The notes under the pieces: generated by a model
The model's database searches: none
Seen by the model: the letters and a program-made list of their open reading frames with translations, nothing else
Told to the model about the DNA's origin: nothing
Source of the DNA: Thermoplasmata archaeon
GTDB lineage: Archaea; Thermoplasmatota; Thermoplasmata; Thermoplasmatales; Thermoplasmataceae
Direction: 5' to 3'
Assembly (NCBI GenBank): GCA_021826795.1
Contig: JAKAYM010000012.1
Coordinates: forward strand, 1-23,122
DNA: 23,122 bases
Translations under genes and position numbers: made by a program
Part shown: positions 14,472 to 22,952 of the stretch, one piece after another
Layout of the letters: each line of letters begins with the position of its first letter
How positions within the stretch are numbered: position 1 is the stretch's first letter

Positions 14472-16985
14472 TTATTTCTGAGGAGATAAAGCTATGTATT
14501 TCAGTATATTTCCGGTTTTCACATAATTGAGCTCTGCATTTGTATTTATCAGGGCCTTTCCCTTTAATGGTTTTCCATTTATTTTTATGCTCAATTCCTT
14601 TCCTATGGATATATTATTGATTCCTTCTATGTTTACGATTTCATCGCCCTTCAAGTCCGGGATGCTGTCAATCTGTATTGGAATTATGCCCATATCCACC
14701 AGATTGCTCCTGTGAATTCTTTCAAAGCTTTCTGCTATCACAGCTTTTACTCCAAGTAGTGATGTAACCTTTGCTGCCCAGTCTCTTGAGCTTCCAGATC
14801 CGTACTGTTTCCCTGCAAATATAACCAGTGGCACATTATTTTCTTTATACTTCATTGCTGCATCGTAGAAGCTCATTACTTTCCCACCCGGATAATACAC
14901 AGTGTCGCCTCCGGCATGATCAACCATCAAATTTCTTATCTTTGGATTGGAAAATCCACCACGTAGCATTACTTCATGATTGCCACGGCGTGCACCGAAT
15001 GTATTCATTTCCGTGACGCCAATGGATACAAGATATTTACCTGCAACAGAGTCCTTCACTATTGGGCCCGCCGGTGAAATATGATCGGTTGTAATTTTAT
15101 CACCGAATATGGCAAATATTCTAGCATTTCTGACGTCCTTTACAGGTTCCATATACATCCATGGAGGCATTTTTATATAGGTTGAGTCTTCCTTAAAATC
15201 AAATATCATTCCTCCACTTGATTTCATTGATTCCCAGTTTGAATCCCCCTTGAATACATCGCTGTATTCCTTTCTGTATGTTTCAGGGTCCATGGCAAGA
15301 TGGAAATACTTCTTTATCTCCTCGGTGCTGGGCCATATGTCGTTTAGATATACAGCTTTTCCATTGTCGGAGCCTATCGGTTCTCTGGAGAGGTCAATAT
15401 CCATTGTACCAGCCAGTGCAAAGGCAACTACCAGCATGGGCGATGCAAGGAATGCACCTGCAATATAAGGATTTATCCTTCCCTCAAAATTCCTGTTTCC
15501 GCTGAGGACGGCGAAGGTTTTTACATTGTTTTGCAATGTATCATCCTGAACTTCAGGTATAAGTGGTCCTGCATTTCCAATGCATGTGGTACATCCATAA
15601 CCGACCAGTTCGAATCCGATCTTATTAAGGTATTTCATTAAGCCTGCCCTTTCTAGGTATTCTGTAACAACTTTAGATCCCGGCGCAAGACTTGTTTTTA
15701 TTGTCTGCGCAGGTACAATGTTATGTTCTACCGCCTTTTTTGCCATGAGTCCAGCTCCTAGAAGTACGAAAGGATCTGAGGTGTTTGTACAGCTTGTGAT
15801 TGCTGCAATTACCACTGCACCATTTTTTATAAGTTTTCCGTCATTACCACCTGTAATAAGTTCGTCTATTTTTCCTTTTAAATCCTCAATATTTACCAGC
15901 TCATCAGGATTTTTTGGACCTGCAACAGCACTTTTAATATCAGAAAGATTTATTTCTACAGTATCGCTGTATTTCTTCGGACCATTATAGAATAATCCCT
16001 GTTCCTTGAAGTATTTCTCTACAGATTCTGCATCTCTGTCTGTACCGGTGAGATATTTCAGTGTTTCATTATCCACGGGGAAATATCCGATCGTTGCTCC
16101 GTATTCAGGAGCCATATTGGATATTGTTGCCCGGTCCTGTGCTGTTAATTCAGAAAGCGCACCATAGAATTCAACAAATTTTCCTACAACGTTCCTTGCC
16201 CGTAGTGTTTTTGTAATGTAAAGTACAACATCTGTGGGTGTAACCCCTGTGGGAACCTTACCTATTAAATTCACTCCGATAACTTCCGGGACAGTCATGA
16301 AATATGGTTCATTGAGCATTGAGGCCTCAGCCTCCAGACCGCCGACCCCCCAGCCGAGTACTCCGATGCCTCCGATCATTGTTGTATGTGAATCCGCACC
16401 TATGAGGCTCTCCGGGAATATCTCTTCACCGTCTTTAACTGCAACAGATGATAAGTATTCAAGATTGATCTGGTGTACTATTCCATGTCCAGGAGGAACT
16501 ATTCTCACATTCTTGAAAGATTGCTGGGACCATTTCAGAAAATCGTATCTCTCAACATTTCTGGAGAATTCATCCTTCATGTTGATAATAATAGGCTCAT
16601 CTCCACGGAATGAATCCACGATTATTGAATGATCTATGACCAGATCAGATTTTGTAGCCGGATTCACATCTTCGGGATTTTTTTTCATCTTCTGGTAATA
16701 TTCCCTCATGGCTGCAAGATCTACTAAAATAGGAACACCGGTATAATCCTGGAAAACAACCCGGGATGGCTTGAATGCCATTTCTGCACCGGATTTCATA
16801 TTTGCAATGTTTTCTATTGACCTCTCATCTATATCTACTGCATCATAATTCCTCAAAACATTTTCCAGTAGAATTTTGAAAGAGTATGGCAGATTATCAA
16901 TATCATAACTATCTGTGAGCTGTGACAGTGGATAATATTTAAGCTCCTTACCTTTTATTTTTATTTTGCTGTGTTCTATATTCAT
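14472..16985 (-). CDS. acnA: Aconitate hydratase (AcnA type)
   Basis: This 837-residue enzyme interconverts citrate and isocitrate in the TCA cycle, in the cytoplasm. The three Cys ligands of the 4Fe-4S cluster are Cys399 (TSCTNTSDP), Cys465 and Cys468 (GYGCTTCIGN). GADSHTTMIGGIGVLGWGVGG at 197-217, split by the family as the substrate and cluster surround, is intact. The C-terminal swivel domain holds DHISPAGPI, GARRGNHEVM and QYGSGSSRDWAAK, the last carrying the catalytic Ser. The length is slightly below the roughly 890 of bacterial AcnA, as in archaeal relatives, and nothing is missing. A TATA-like box at 17002-17015 is centred about 24 nt before the ATG at 16985, so the mRNA is probably leaderless. 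It diverges from KDG aldolase across 150 nt that could hold shared control sites. Confidence 0.97.
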   Translation of the reverse strand: MNIEHSKIKIKGKELKYYPLSQLTDSYDIDNLPYSFKILLENVLRNYDAVDIDERSIENIANMKSGAEMAFKPSRVVFQDYTGVPILVDLAAMREYYQKMKKNPEDVNPATKSDLVIDHSIIVDSFRGDEPIIINMKDEFSRNVERYDFLKWSQQSFKNVRIVPPGHGIVHQINLEYLSSVAVKDGEEIFPESLIGADSHTTMIGGIGVLGWGVGGLEAEASMLNEPYFMTVPEVIGVNLIGKVPTGVTPTDVVLYITKTLRARNVVGKFVEFYGALSELTAQDRATISNMAPEYGATIGYFPVDNETLKYLTGTDRDAESVEKYFKEQGLFYNGPKKYSDTVEINLSDIKSAVAGPKNPDELVNIEDLKGKIDELITGGNDGKLIKNGAVVIAAITSCTNTSDPFVLLGAGLMAKKAVEHNIVPAQTIKTSLAPGSKVVTEYLERAGLMKYLNKIGFELVGYGCTTCIGNAGPLIPEVQDDTLQNNVKTFAVLSGNRNFEGRINPYIAGAFLASPMLVVAFALAGTMDIDLSREPIGSDNGKAVYLNDIWPSTEEIKKYFHLAMDPETYRKEYSDVFKGDSNWESMKSSGGMIFDFKEDSTYIKMPPWMYMEPVKDVRNARIFAIFGDKITTDHISPAGPIVKDSVAGKYLVSIGVTEMNTFGARRGNHEVMLRGGFSNPKIRNLMVDHAGGDTVYYPGGKVMSFYDAAMKYKENNVPLVIFAGKQYGSGSSRDWAAKVTSLLGVKAVIAESFERIHRSNLVDMGIIPIQIDSIPDLKGDEIVNIEGINNISIGKELSIKINGKPLKGKALINTNAELNYVKTGNILKYIALSPQK

Positions 16986-17001
16986 AGTTTGTAAGCCTAA
17001 G

Positions 17002-17015
17002 ATAATATTTTAAGA
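17002..17015 (-). promoter_or_regulatory. TATA-box promoter of the aconitase gene
   Basis: Minus-strand CTTAAAATATTATC is centred about 24 nt before the ATG at 16985. It is one half of the divergent aconitase/KDG aldolase promoter region (16986-17135). Confidence 0.4.
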
Positions 17016-17106
17016 TTATTATAAAGAAATATTTCATGTAAAATTTAGTATATTATCTTGATCCGCCATCCGATGTTCAAAATTTATAAAGGTATTGTAT
17101 GGAAAA

Positions 17107-17116
17107 CTTAAATATA
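17107..17116 (+). promoter_or_regulatory. TATA-box promoter of the KDG aldolase gene
   Basis: CTTAAATATA is centred about 25 nt before the ATG at 17136, with no Shine-Dalgarno motif in between, consistent with leaderless transcription. Confidence 0.5.
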
Positions 17117-17135
17117 CATTATTATTTACTTATTT

Positions 17136-18008
17136 ATGAAAAACTTAGAATCAATAATACCATTAATCACTCCATTCAGTAATAACCGGGTGAATAAACA
17201 GATAGCATTAGATCACGGTAACGATGTTCTGAAGGGAGGCATGAAATATTTATTCCTTGCAGGAACAACAGGTATTGGTCCTGCACTTTCAACACCAGAA
17301 AAACTGGAACTTCTTGATGCCTTTTCGTATATTCCTGATAATGTTATACTGCAGGTGGGCTCATTGAATCTTGGAGATTCTATGGATATGGCCAGGGAAG
17401 CAAAAAAGAAAAAGATTCATGCAGTTGCGGCAATACCACCATATTATTTTACCGGTATGAAACGGGAGTGGCTGGTGAGATACTATGTAAAAATATCATC
17501 CGAATATCCTACTATAATCTACAACTATCCGGATACAACAGGTTATAATATTACATATGATATTGTCAATGATATAAAGAAGGAAGGTGGAAATGTTATA
17601 GGAATCAAGGAGACAACATTCAACATGAACGACATTCTAAATACAAAAATGTATGTGGATGATTTCAAGGTTTATACTGGCCCTGATCAGTATATATTAT
17701 CGGCATTCAGGCTAAATCTTGACGGGTACGTTTCAGGTGCAGGAAATTACGGATATAAAATTATAAAAAATATAGAAGAAAATTATGACAATGAAAATGG
17801 TGATAAATATCAGTTCCTACTCAACGAATTATCTGATTTATCCAGAAAGTACGGTACAATTTCTTCCATATATAACATGGTAGGAATCATGACGGGAATA
17901 AATGCAGGATGCCCCCGGGAACCATTCTTCAAAATATCGGAAAGCGACAGTCTCCAACTTAAAAGTGAAATGGATCTGTTATTCAAAAAATACAATTATC
18001 AACTCTGA
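17136..18008 (+). CDS. kdgA: 2-keto-3-deoxygluconate (KDG) aldolase, DapA family
   Basis: This 290-residue class I aldolase belongs to the DHDPS/NAL superfamily. Key residues are the Schiff-base Lys158 (GIKET), the Tyr of YNYPDTTG (129-136), and the substrate loop GTTGIGPALS (43-52), where Glu of the usual GTTGE is replaced by Ile as in archaeal KDG aldolases. It should cleave 2-keto-3-deoxygluconate to pyruvate and glyceraldehyde in the non-phosphorylative Entner-Doudoroff pathway used by Thermoplasmatales. Dihydrodipicolinate synthase is the main alternative, but the GTTGIG loop and length favour the aldolase. The gene is monocistronic, starts leaderless, and ends 23 nt before the insertion sequence, which has not damaged it. 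Confidence 0.85.
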   Translation: MKNLESIIPLITPFSNNRVNKQIALDHGNDVLKGGMKYLFLAGTTGIGPALSTPEKLELLDAFSYIPDNVILQVGSLNLGDSMDMAREAKKKKIHAVAAIPPYYFTGMKREWLVRYYVKISSEYPTIIYNYPDTTGYNITYDIVNDIKKEGGNVIGIKETTFNMNDILNTKMYVDDFKVYTGPDQYILSAFRLNLDGYVSGAGNYGYKIIKNIEENYDNENGDKYQFLLNELSDLSRKYGTISSIYNMVGIMTGINAGCPREPFFKISESDSLQLKSEMDLLFKKYNYQL

Positions 18009-18027
18009 ATAATTTTTCTAATTATTG

Positions 18028-18031
18028 TATA
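18028..18031. repeat. Target-site duplication, left copy (TATA)
   Basis: TATA immediately precedes the left inverted repeat and matches TATA at 19027-19030. The sequence is short and palindromic, so a 2-base TA duplication is also possible. Confidence 0.5.
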
Positions 18032-19026
18032 GGACGTCTCACATTTTAGCAACTGACGATTTTCATTATCTCCCTTGTATTATCCCCGAGTTCAATATTG
18101 GAAATTACCATTAGATTGTATGCAATTACCTTGAGTCCAATTATATTATCATAATCCCTGTTACTGACATACCATATATTCTCAGAACCTATTATACCCT
18201 CCAGTATGGAGAATGTCCTCTCAATCTCCCATCTCATGGAATACATCGATGAATATTCTTTTTTAAGTTCTATTCCTATTTTCCTGTTAACTGTCAATCT
18301 ATCATCTATAATTCCCCTTCTTTGATTTGTATCAATCACAGGCAAGGAATGTGCATTCTCAGATATGTAATCATATATTTCAGATGTATCATATGCAGAA
18401 TCTGCCAGAATGTATCTATAGTTCCTGGCAGAATCAATCATTTCATGTGATACAGATAAATTGTGGATATTCCCCCTTGTTATAACCCATTCATTGATTA
18501 AAAGGGAATCTACATCAATGGTCATATGGCATTTCCTTCCATATAACCATCCCTTTGTTGTCTTCGTCTATCCTGATAATGGATCCTTGTAATTCCTGTA
18601 CTTCCTTCTCCTCTCTGCAGTTGAATGCTTGTATGTATGCATCATGAATGAATCAAATGCAGCTATCTCATTTATAGAATATAATGATTCAATCTCCATG
18701 TTAATGGCATGGAGGTCTAATGACATGGACTTTCTGGAAAGTGTCTGGAATGATGGTATTTCTTTTATTCCAATCAGTTCCATGTACTCACTGTGGTTTC
18801 TAAGGAATATTCCAGATGATCTGTATGATATGTTGAATATCTGGAATAAAATCATAATCTTTAGAATATGTTTATCAGAATACTTTCGTCTTCTACTGTC
18901 AGGCGAAACTATATTATCTATAATATTCAGAATCAACGGGATATGCTTCTCCGGCATATCCCATAATTACATTCTGATAGATAATGTTCGACAATTGCAG
19001 GATTTATTATGAAATATGAGACACCC
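18032..19026 (-). mobile_element. IS5-like insertion sequence (995 bp)
   Basis: The element is bounded by imperfect inverted repeats. The left end starts GGACGTCTCACATTTTA and the right end, read on the minus strand, starts GGGTGTCTCATATTTCA; 13 of 17 bases agree. TATA flanks both sides as a possible target duplication. It carries one DDE transposase frame filling most of its length. It sits between the convergent 3' ends of KDG aldolase and amt and disrupts neither. Confidence 0.75.
18046..18957 (-). pseudogene. IS5-like DDE transposase interrupted by an in-frame TAG
   Basis: The full frame is 303 codons on one phase, with a single TAG at 18568-18570 (codon 130). The text on both sides is continuous transposase: KDPLSG before and TKTTKGWLYGRKCH after. 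The DDE residues appear as Asp102 (AAFDSF), Asp186 (LADSAYD) and Glu246 (RWEIERTFSILE), the last typical of the DDE_Tnp_1 / IS5 group. An N-terminal zone of about 100 residues should bind the ends. A single base change, for example TGG to TAG, would explain the stop. The stop codon at 18046 lies inside the left inverted repeat, as is common for such elements. Unless the TAG is read through, the enzyme is inactive. Confidence 0.8.
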
Positions 19027-19030
19027 TATA
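19027..19030. repeat. Target-site duplication, right copy (TATA)
   Basis: TATA immediately follows the right inverted repeat and matches 18028-18031. Confidence 0.5.
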
Positions 19031-19047
19031 ATTACTGTATATAAAAT

Positions 19048-19053
19048 AAAAAA
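19048..19053 (-). terminator. T-run terminator of amt
   Basis: Six T residues on the minus strand begin three bases after the amt stop codon, in the short interval between amt and the insertion sequence. Confidence 0.3.
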
Positions 19054-19055
19054 TT

Positions 19056-20354
19056 TTATTTTATATTGTACGTTTCGTCATCCAGGATACCATGAATCAA
19101 TTTGCTAATTAAATATATGGTAACCAGTGATATGGCAAATACTGTAACCACAACAACAGCAATGCCCAGTAATTCTATCCCCAGCTGTCTCAATGCGGGA
19201 AATCCTCCGTAAAATAATAACCCGTTAGGCAAAACACTGTTACCCGAAGCCACAGCAAAGGAATGCTGGGTAAAAAAGGCAATCATTATAACCCCGAAGA
19301 CACCGCCGAGGCCGTGCCCTGGAAATAAACCAACAGGATCGGAGAACCACTTTACCTTTGAAAATAACTTTTCTCCACCAACAAATAATGGCCCTCCTAT
19401 AAGCCCGAGAATCAGTGCACTTGCAGGACTGACAAATCCGGCCAGTGGTGTAATAATGATAAGTCCCATGAGAATTCCATTGGTTGCATCCATGATTAGT
19501 GGAGTCTTTCTATCAAATAATTCTCCGAATAGGATTACGGACATCATTGCTGCTCCTGATGCAACAAACGTGGTTATTACAACCATGAGGACATCGCTGT
19601 TGAATGCCAGTACACTTCCCGGGTTAAATCCAAACCAGCCAACCCACAATAATAGTATCCCCATTGCAAGCCATGTACTGTTTACATGCATGCCAATTTT
19701 CATTGATTGTTTCAAACCTTTTTTCCTTTCCTCTCTCCAAATTTCATATACAAGTGCTAATCCTGCAGCAGCTGCGGCCCCATGCACTACAAGACCGCCG
19801 GCAAAATCCCTCATGCCCATTCTATACAGCCATCCAGTCGGATTCCAGATCCACGCAGCTGGGAGATTCCAGATTATTACAAAATAGACTATGGAAAATA
19901 TAAAAAAAGCCTTAAATTTCATTTTTCTTAAGACAATTACTCCAACCAGGGCAAGGGTGACAGCTGCAAAGGCGGTTTCAAACAGGTAATATGTTCCTAG
20001 CTTTAATCCAGTATTGAAGTATTTACCGGTCATGGACCACCAGGTAGTAGTAATAGAACTTGATGAAAAACCCCCGAGGAAGAAGCCACTTTTATAGAAC
20101 GGATTTCCTATTATTCCATAGATAGTAGGGGCAAAGGCGGTATTGAATCCTATAATTGCCATGACAAATATGGCAGTCCCGGAAATCACAATTGTTTTTA
20201 ACAAACTATTTTTGTATTTAGTTCCCAGTTCGCCGATTTCCAGAAAACCCACGGCTATTGTCATAATAAAAACAAAGATTGCCGCTATTACAACCCATAA
20301 ATTATTAATCAAAACCCGTGAAAGGACCAAATCCTCTATAATTCCAAATGTCAT
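19056..20354 (-). CDS. amt: Ammonium transporter, Amt family
   Basis: This 432-residue membrane protein has about 11 transmembrane helices. The twin His pair of the ammonia channel is present: His191 (LVVHGAAAAAG) and His347 (FPGHGLGG). Asp183 of RDFAGG and GWFGFNPGSVLA (239-250) are also conserved. The first 170 residues are less like textbook AmtB, with FSSSSITTTWW in place of the usual external ammonium recruitment segment. It imports ammonium for nitrogen assimilation. No glnK gene adjoins it, though the usual archaeal partner is adjacent. A TATA-like box at 20375-20385 lies about 26 nt upstream of the ATG at 20354. The insertion sequence sits 29 bases beyond its 3' end. Confidence 0.95.
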   Translation of the reverse strand: MTFGIIEDLVLSRVLINNLWVVIAAIFVFIMTIAVGFLEIGELGTKYKNSLLKTIVISGTAIFVMAIIGFNTAFAPTIYGIIGNPFYKSGFFLGGFSSSSITTTWWSMTGKYFNTGLKLGTYYLFETAFAAVTLALVGVIVLRKMKFKAFFIFSIVYFVIIWNLPAAWIWNPTGWLYRMGMRDFAGGLVVHGAAAAAGLALVYEIWREERKKGLKQSMKIGMHVNSTWLAMGILLLWVGWFGFNPGSVLAFNSDVLMVVITTFVASGAAMMSVILFGELFDRKTPLIMDATNGILMGLIIITPLAGFVSPASALILGLIGGPLFVGGEKLFSKVKWFSDPVGLFPGHGLGGVFGVIMIAFFTQHSFAVASGNSVLPNGLLFYGGFPALRQLGIELLGIAVVVVTVFAISLVTIYLISKLIHGILDDETYNIK

Positions 20355-20374
20355 TACATTTTATGAAATAAGTC

Positions 20375-20385
20375 TATAAAATATT
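20375..20385 (-). promoter_or_regulatory. TATA-box promoter of amt
   Basis: Minus-strand ATATTTTATAG is centred about 26 nt before the ATG at 20354. Confidence 0.45.
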
Positions 20386-20513
20386 ATGTTTCGAAACGAT
20401 AGTATTCCTGTTATCAGTTAAAAATATATACGGGAATGTTTGTATTCTCTACCTGATTTTTCCATATTATTAAGCTATAAATTACTATTCTGAAAAAATA
20501 TAATTTATTTAAA

Positions 20514-20900
20514 TCATGCTTTATTTATTCCAGGTTTATTGTGTTTTATTTTAATTGCTATGGACGTAATTAGTCCTGAAATAAAAAATAATGATAAAAT
20601 TATATTGCTCGGTGGCAATTTTATATTTTCTAAATACGGATATCTATTGGAAAGTATCAAGGTTGCAATCGTAAATATCATAATATAAAACAAGGAAAAA
20701 AGTATTACATTTAGTATAAAATCCATATGTCTCAATATCAGGTCATAATTGATTAACAGGGTTGATAATATAAAATCTATGCTTATATAAATATAAAAAG
20801 GCAATTTTACAATTGTAACATATGGGTTTATTAATAAAATAAAATTTATAACCAGTAAAATTGAAAATAAGAGTGATGTATAAACTATCCTTTTATTCAT
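20514..20900 (-). CDS. Hypothetical small membrane protein, four predicted helices
   Basis: I do not recognise the family. From the ATG at 20900 the protein has 128 residues with four hydrophobic segments: about 4-24, 31-51, 57-85 and 96-117 (SNIILSLFFISGLITSIAIK). It ends in a basic tail (KIKHNKPGINKA). The start at 20900 (MNKRIVYTS) is preferred because a TATA-like box at 20921-20932 is centred about 27 nt upstream. A longer frame from 20954 would place that box inside the coding region and add 18 residues. It is adjacent to the degraded tnpB fragment, and no functional link is visible. Confidence 0.55.
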   Translation of the reverse strand: MNKRIVYTSLLFSILLVINFILLINPYVTIVKLPFYIYISIDFILSTLLINYDLILRHMDFILNVILFSLFYIMIFTIATLILSNRYPYLENIKLPPSNIILSLFFISGLITSIAIKIKHNKPGINKA

Positions 20901-20920
20901 TATGTTAATAGTATAGAAAT

Positions 20921-20932
20921 GCATATAAAATT
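20921..20932 (-). promoter_or_regulatory. TATA-box promoter of the small membrane protein gene
   Basis: Minus-strand AATTTTATATGC is centred about 27 nt before the ATG at 20900. Confidence 0.4.
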
Positions 20933-20987
20933 TTTTATTAAGTACCAATGACAATCATTGTAATGGCTCACGGGTCTACATCATTAA

Positions 20988-21395
20988 TATTTTTTTAAGT
21001 ATACAATAACCAATGAAATAGATACAATTGTAATAGGCCATAACAATGGATGGAAGCAGTCTGCAGATATTGGCAAGAATAACAACCAGAACTTTGTACA
21101 AATACCATTTAACATGCTTATAGATCAGATCTATTACAAGGGTCAGGAATATGGAATAAATGTAGTTAAGCAGGAAGAGAGTTATACATCTAAATGTTCA
21201 TTCCTTGACAGCGAAGAAATAGATAAACAGGAAATATATCCAGGAAAAAGAATAAAGAGAGGAATATTTAAATCAGCAAATGGTACATTAATACATGCTG
21301 ACCTATAGGCTTCTTACAATATAATTAAAAAGGCAATCCCTGAAGCGTTTGCGAACGGGATAGAGGGTATATCCAGGGAGTTTAAGCATCAATGA
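20988..21395 (+). pseudogene. tnpB: IS605-type tnpB (OrfB), 3'-terminal fragment
   Basis: The frame reads TITNEIDTIVIGHNNGWKQS, then QNFVQIPFNML, QEESYTSKCSFLDSEEIDK, RIKRGIFKSANGTLIHADL, and after a TAG, ASYNIIKKAIPEAFANGIE. These are the last conserved blocks of TnpB, an RNA-guided nuclease of IS200/IS605 elements, covering the RuvC strands and the C-terminal zinc-ribbon region. The N-terminal two thirds are missing: an in-frame TAA stands at 20985 and no match is visible upstream. The TAG at 21306-21308 falls where the ADVN motif expects Asn. It is therefore a dead remnant. ATG 21114 opens a 64-codon frame within it that should not be taken as a gene. Confidence 0.75.
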
Positions 21396-21446
21396 GATGA
21401 TAACTTCCAAAGGTGGATGTTAACATGGTTAACGGAAACATTAACC

Positions 21447-21851
21447 TCAGTACTCAGTTCCTGTTCCATCCTTATAATATAATCCTTTTATTTTTTCAAA
21501 CAATACTCTGTCTCCTGAAAGGATAATTCCATTTTGAATTATTTCTTCAATTATCTTTTTCTTCGCTTTGGCTAATGCATATATCTGACTTATTGTAAAT
21601 AATCTGGGCTCTACATCAACTGGCAATCCAGTTTCCATGAAATCAATAACATCTTTCTTGTCGTTAGTTATTATTATAACATCTGCATCTGAAAAAGGTG
21701 AATAATTTCCTTTAGCAAGAGAACCTATCAGTATGGCTAACAATGCACCTTTATCTTTAGACTTATTTCCATACTCTTTAAGAACATGGATGATTGATTT
21801 ATAATCAAGTTCGTATATTTTTGGCGCAGAATTCAAATATCTCTTTTGCAT
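21447..21851 (-). CDS. MNT-type nucleotidyltransferase (HEPN-MNT pair)
   Basis: This 134-residue minimal nucleotidyltransferase has the motif GSLAKGNYSPFSDADV at 43-58, that is GSxxxG followed by SDxD with Asp55 and Asp57 as metal ligands. A third acidic residue, Asp79, lies in LPVDVEP. In studied HEPN-MNT modules this protein is the antitoxin, adding AMP to the HEPN partner; here that role is inferred. It overlaps the end of the HEPN gene by 47 bases. Its ATG at 21851 follows a perfect Shine-Dalgarno motif AGGAGGT at 21861-21867, located inside the HEPN gene with nine bases of spacing. The two proteins should therefore be made together. Confidence 0.85.
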   Translation of the reverse strand: MQKRYLNSAPKIYELDYKSIIHVLKEYGNKSKDKGALLAILIGSLAKGNYSPFSDADVIIITNDKKDVIDFMETGLPVDVEPRLFTISQIYALAKAKKKIIEEIIQNGIILSGDRVLFEKIKGLYYKDGTGTEY

Positions 21852-22194
21852 AATTTATACACCTCCTAGCATCCTCTATAGAATAGTACTCATAAGGTGA
21901 GCCTTCAGTATAATAATCCGGATACCTTGAGCTCACATATACCCTATCCAGTTCCTTTGACCTTTCTATTATGTCATTCTCTATTTTAAATTCGGTAAGT
22001 TGAGATAACATCCTTGATATAGAATGACTCCATATTTCTTTATTTAAAGCATTATACAGAGCCTTTACCGCCTTTTCCGCACTCTGCTGTGCAGCAAAAC
22101 ATGCCCATTCATATTTTCCATTCTCCATAGAATCATTTGCTTCTTCTAAATCTCTTTTCGATTGATTCAACCAGTCCATGGGCCTCGATGGCAT
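21805..22194 (-). CDS. HEPN-domain protein (HEPN-MNT pair)
   Basis: This 129-residue all-helical protein has DWLNQSKRDLEEANDSMENG near the start, then WACFAAQQSAEKAVKALY (30-47) and SSRYPDYYTEG (88-98), the standard layout of HEPN proteins paired with minimal nucleotidyltransferases. Toxic HEPN ribonucleases carry Rx4-6H; here Arg90 is followed by YPDYYTEG with no His in range, so RNase activity is doubtful. It is the first gene of the pair, with MNT following in a 47-base overlap. The ATG at 22194 is given. A second ATG at 22179 starts at the usual DWL helix and is preceded by GAGG three bases before it, so it could be the real start. TATATAAA at about 22196-22203 fits neither perfectly. Confidence 0.8.
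   Translation of the reverse strand: MPSRPMDWLNQSKRDLEEANDSMENGKYEWACFAAQQSAEKAVKALYNALNKEIWSHSISRMLSQLTEFKIENDIIERSKELDRVYVSSRYPDYYTEGSPYEYYSIEDARRCINYAKEIFEFCAKNIRT
21861..21867 (-). promoter_or_regulatory. Shine-Dalgarno motif of the MNT gene
   Basis: Minus-strand AGGAGGT is a perfect match to the anti-Shine-Dalgarno sequence. It lies within the HEPN coding region, nine bases before the MNT ATG at 21851. Confidence 0.7.
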
Positions 22195-22292
22195 TTTATA
22201 TATCCATGATTAATGGGTTAATAATAATTTCCATATATTGACGATTAATCAAATTAATAAGTATCTATATTTTCATAAACGAATAAAAACTT

Positions 22293-22934
22293 TTATTCAT
22301 TTTTATATGTTACCAGCAGTTTTTTGCCTCCTGAATATAATAGAAATGGTGCTACTATGTCCAGAAATGGTATAAAGTAGAAGATTGCGCCCATGCGTAT
22401 TGAGCTATTGTTATAAATTACTCCTATTCGATATATCCCGATAAAAAGATATAAAAACACTAAAAACACCCCCATCCCAATAACAGTAAAGATAATAGAT
22501 ACCGATATATTTGTCAGCGAATTCAATTCTAAAGCAATATAAAAGCCTTCGGAAGCATCAATTATCAGCATAATCAAATACAAGTACTTGGAAAACTTTG
22601 CAGGTCCCTTTAAACTTTTGTTAAATAAAGAAAGCAAAGAAATCGATCTTGAAAATAAATAAACAGAATAGACCGAGAATCCAACGGAACATATATAAAA
22701 TGCTCCTAATATGAGTATCAGGTAACTATTTGACCAGATACTTTGAAGAATAAAACTATCAATCATACCAGGCACTATATTTTTAGATATTGCAATCAGC
22801 ATTATTGAAATCACAATATACATAACAACAATGGTAAAAACGATTACAAGGATCATTTCAATGATAATCAGAAGCGATGCAAGTTTAATATTTTTAAATG
22901 ATTTTTCAATAGTTTCCTGATATTCAGTATTCAT
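22293..22934 (-). CDS. DUF973-like integral membrane protein
   Basis: This 213-residue protein has five or so hydrophobic segments (about 19-49, 68-95, 115-136, 142-167 and 182-202) and short polar connections. The end of the protein, with GIYRIGVIYNNSSIRMGAIF followed by a proline-containing hydrophobic stretch and LLYSGG, matches the pattern of DUF973 membrane proteins of acidophilic archaea. That assignment is from memory of the motif and is moderate. No function is known to me. A TATA-like box at 22953-22966 is centred about 25 nt before the ATG at 22934, suggesting a leaderless mRNA. It lies upstream of the HEPN-MNT pair on the same strand, 98 nt away, so it need not be in the same transcript. 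Confidence 0.6.
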   Translation of the reverse strand: MNTEYQETIEKSFKNIKLASLLIIIEMILVIVFTIVVMYIVISIMLIAISKNIVPGMIDSFILQSIWSNSYLILILGAFYICSVGFSVYSVYLFSRSISLLSLFNKSLKGPAKFSKYLYLIMLIIDASEGFYIALELNSLTNISVSIIFTVIGMGVFLVFLYLFIGIYRIGVIYNNSSIRMGAIFYFIPFLDIVAPFLLYSGGKKLLVTYKNE

Positions 22935-22952
22935 TTAATATTATATAAAAAC

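Noticed and set aside
20949..20999. Short frame starting MTIIVMAHGS just before the tnpB remnant.
   Set aside because: It stops after about 16 codons, and the resemblance to the HGS motif of chelatases is too short to mean anything.
18046..21395. Possible reassignment of TAG as a sense codon, because the transposase and tnpB frames are both cut by TAG.
   Set aside because: Malic enzyme ends naturally at TAG with a proper Shine-Dalgarno motif for the next gene over it, and both broken frames belong to decaying mobile DNA. Two mutations are the simpler explanation.
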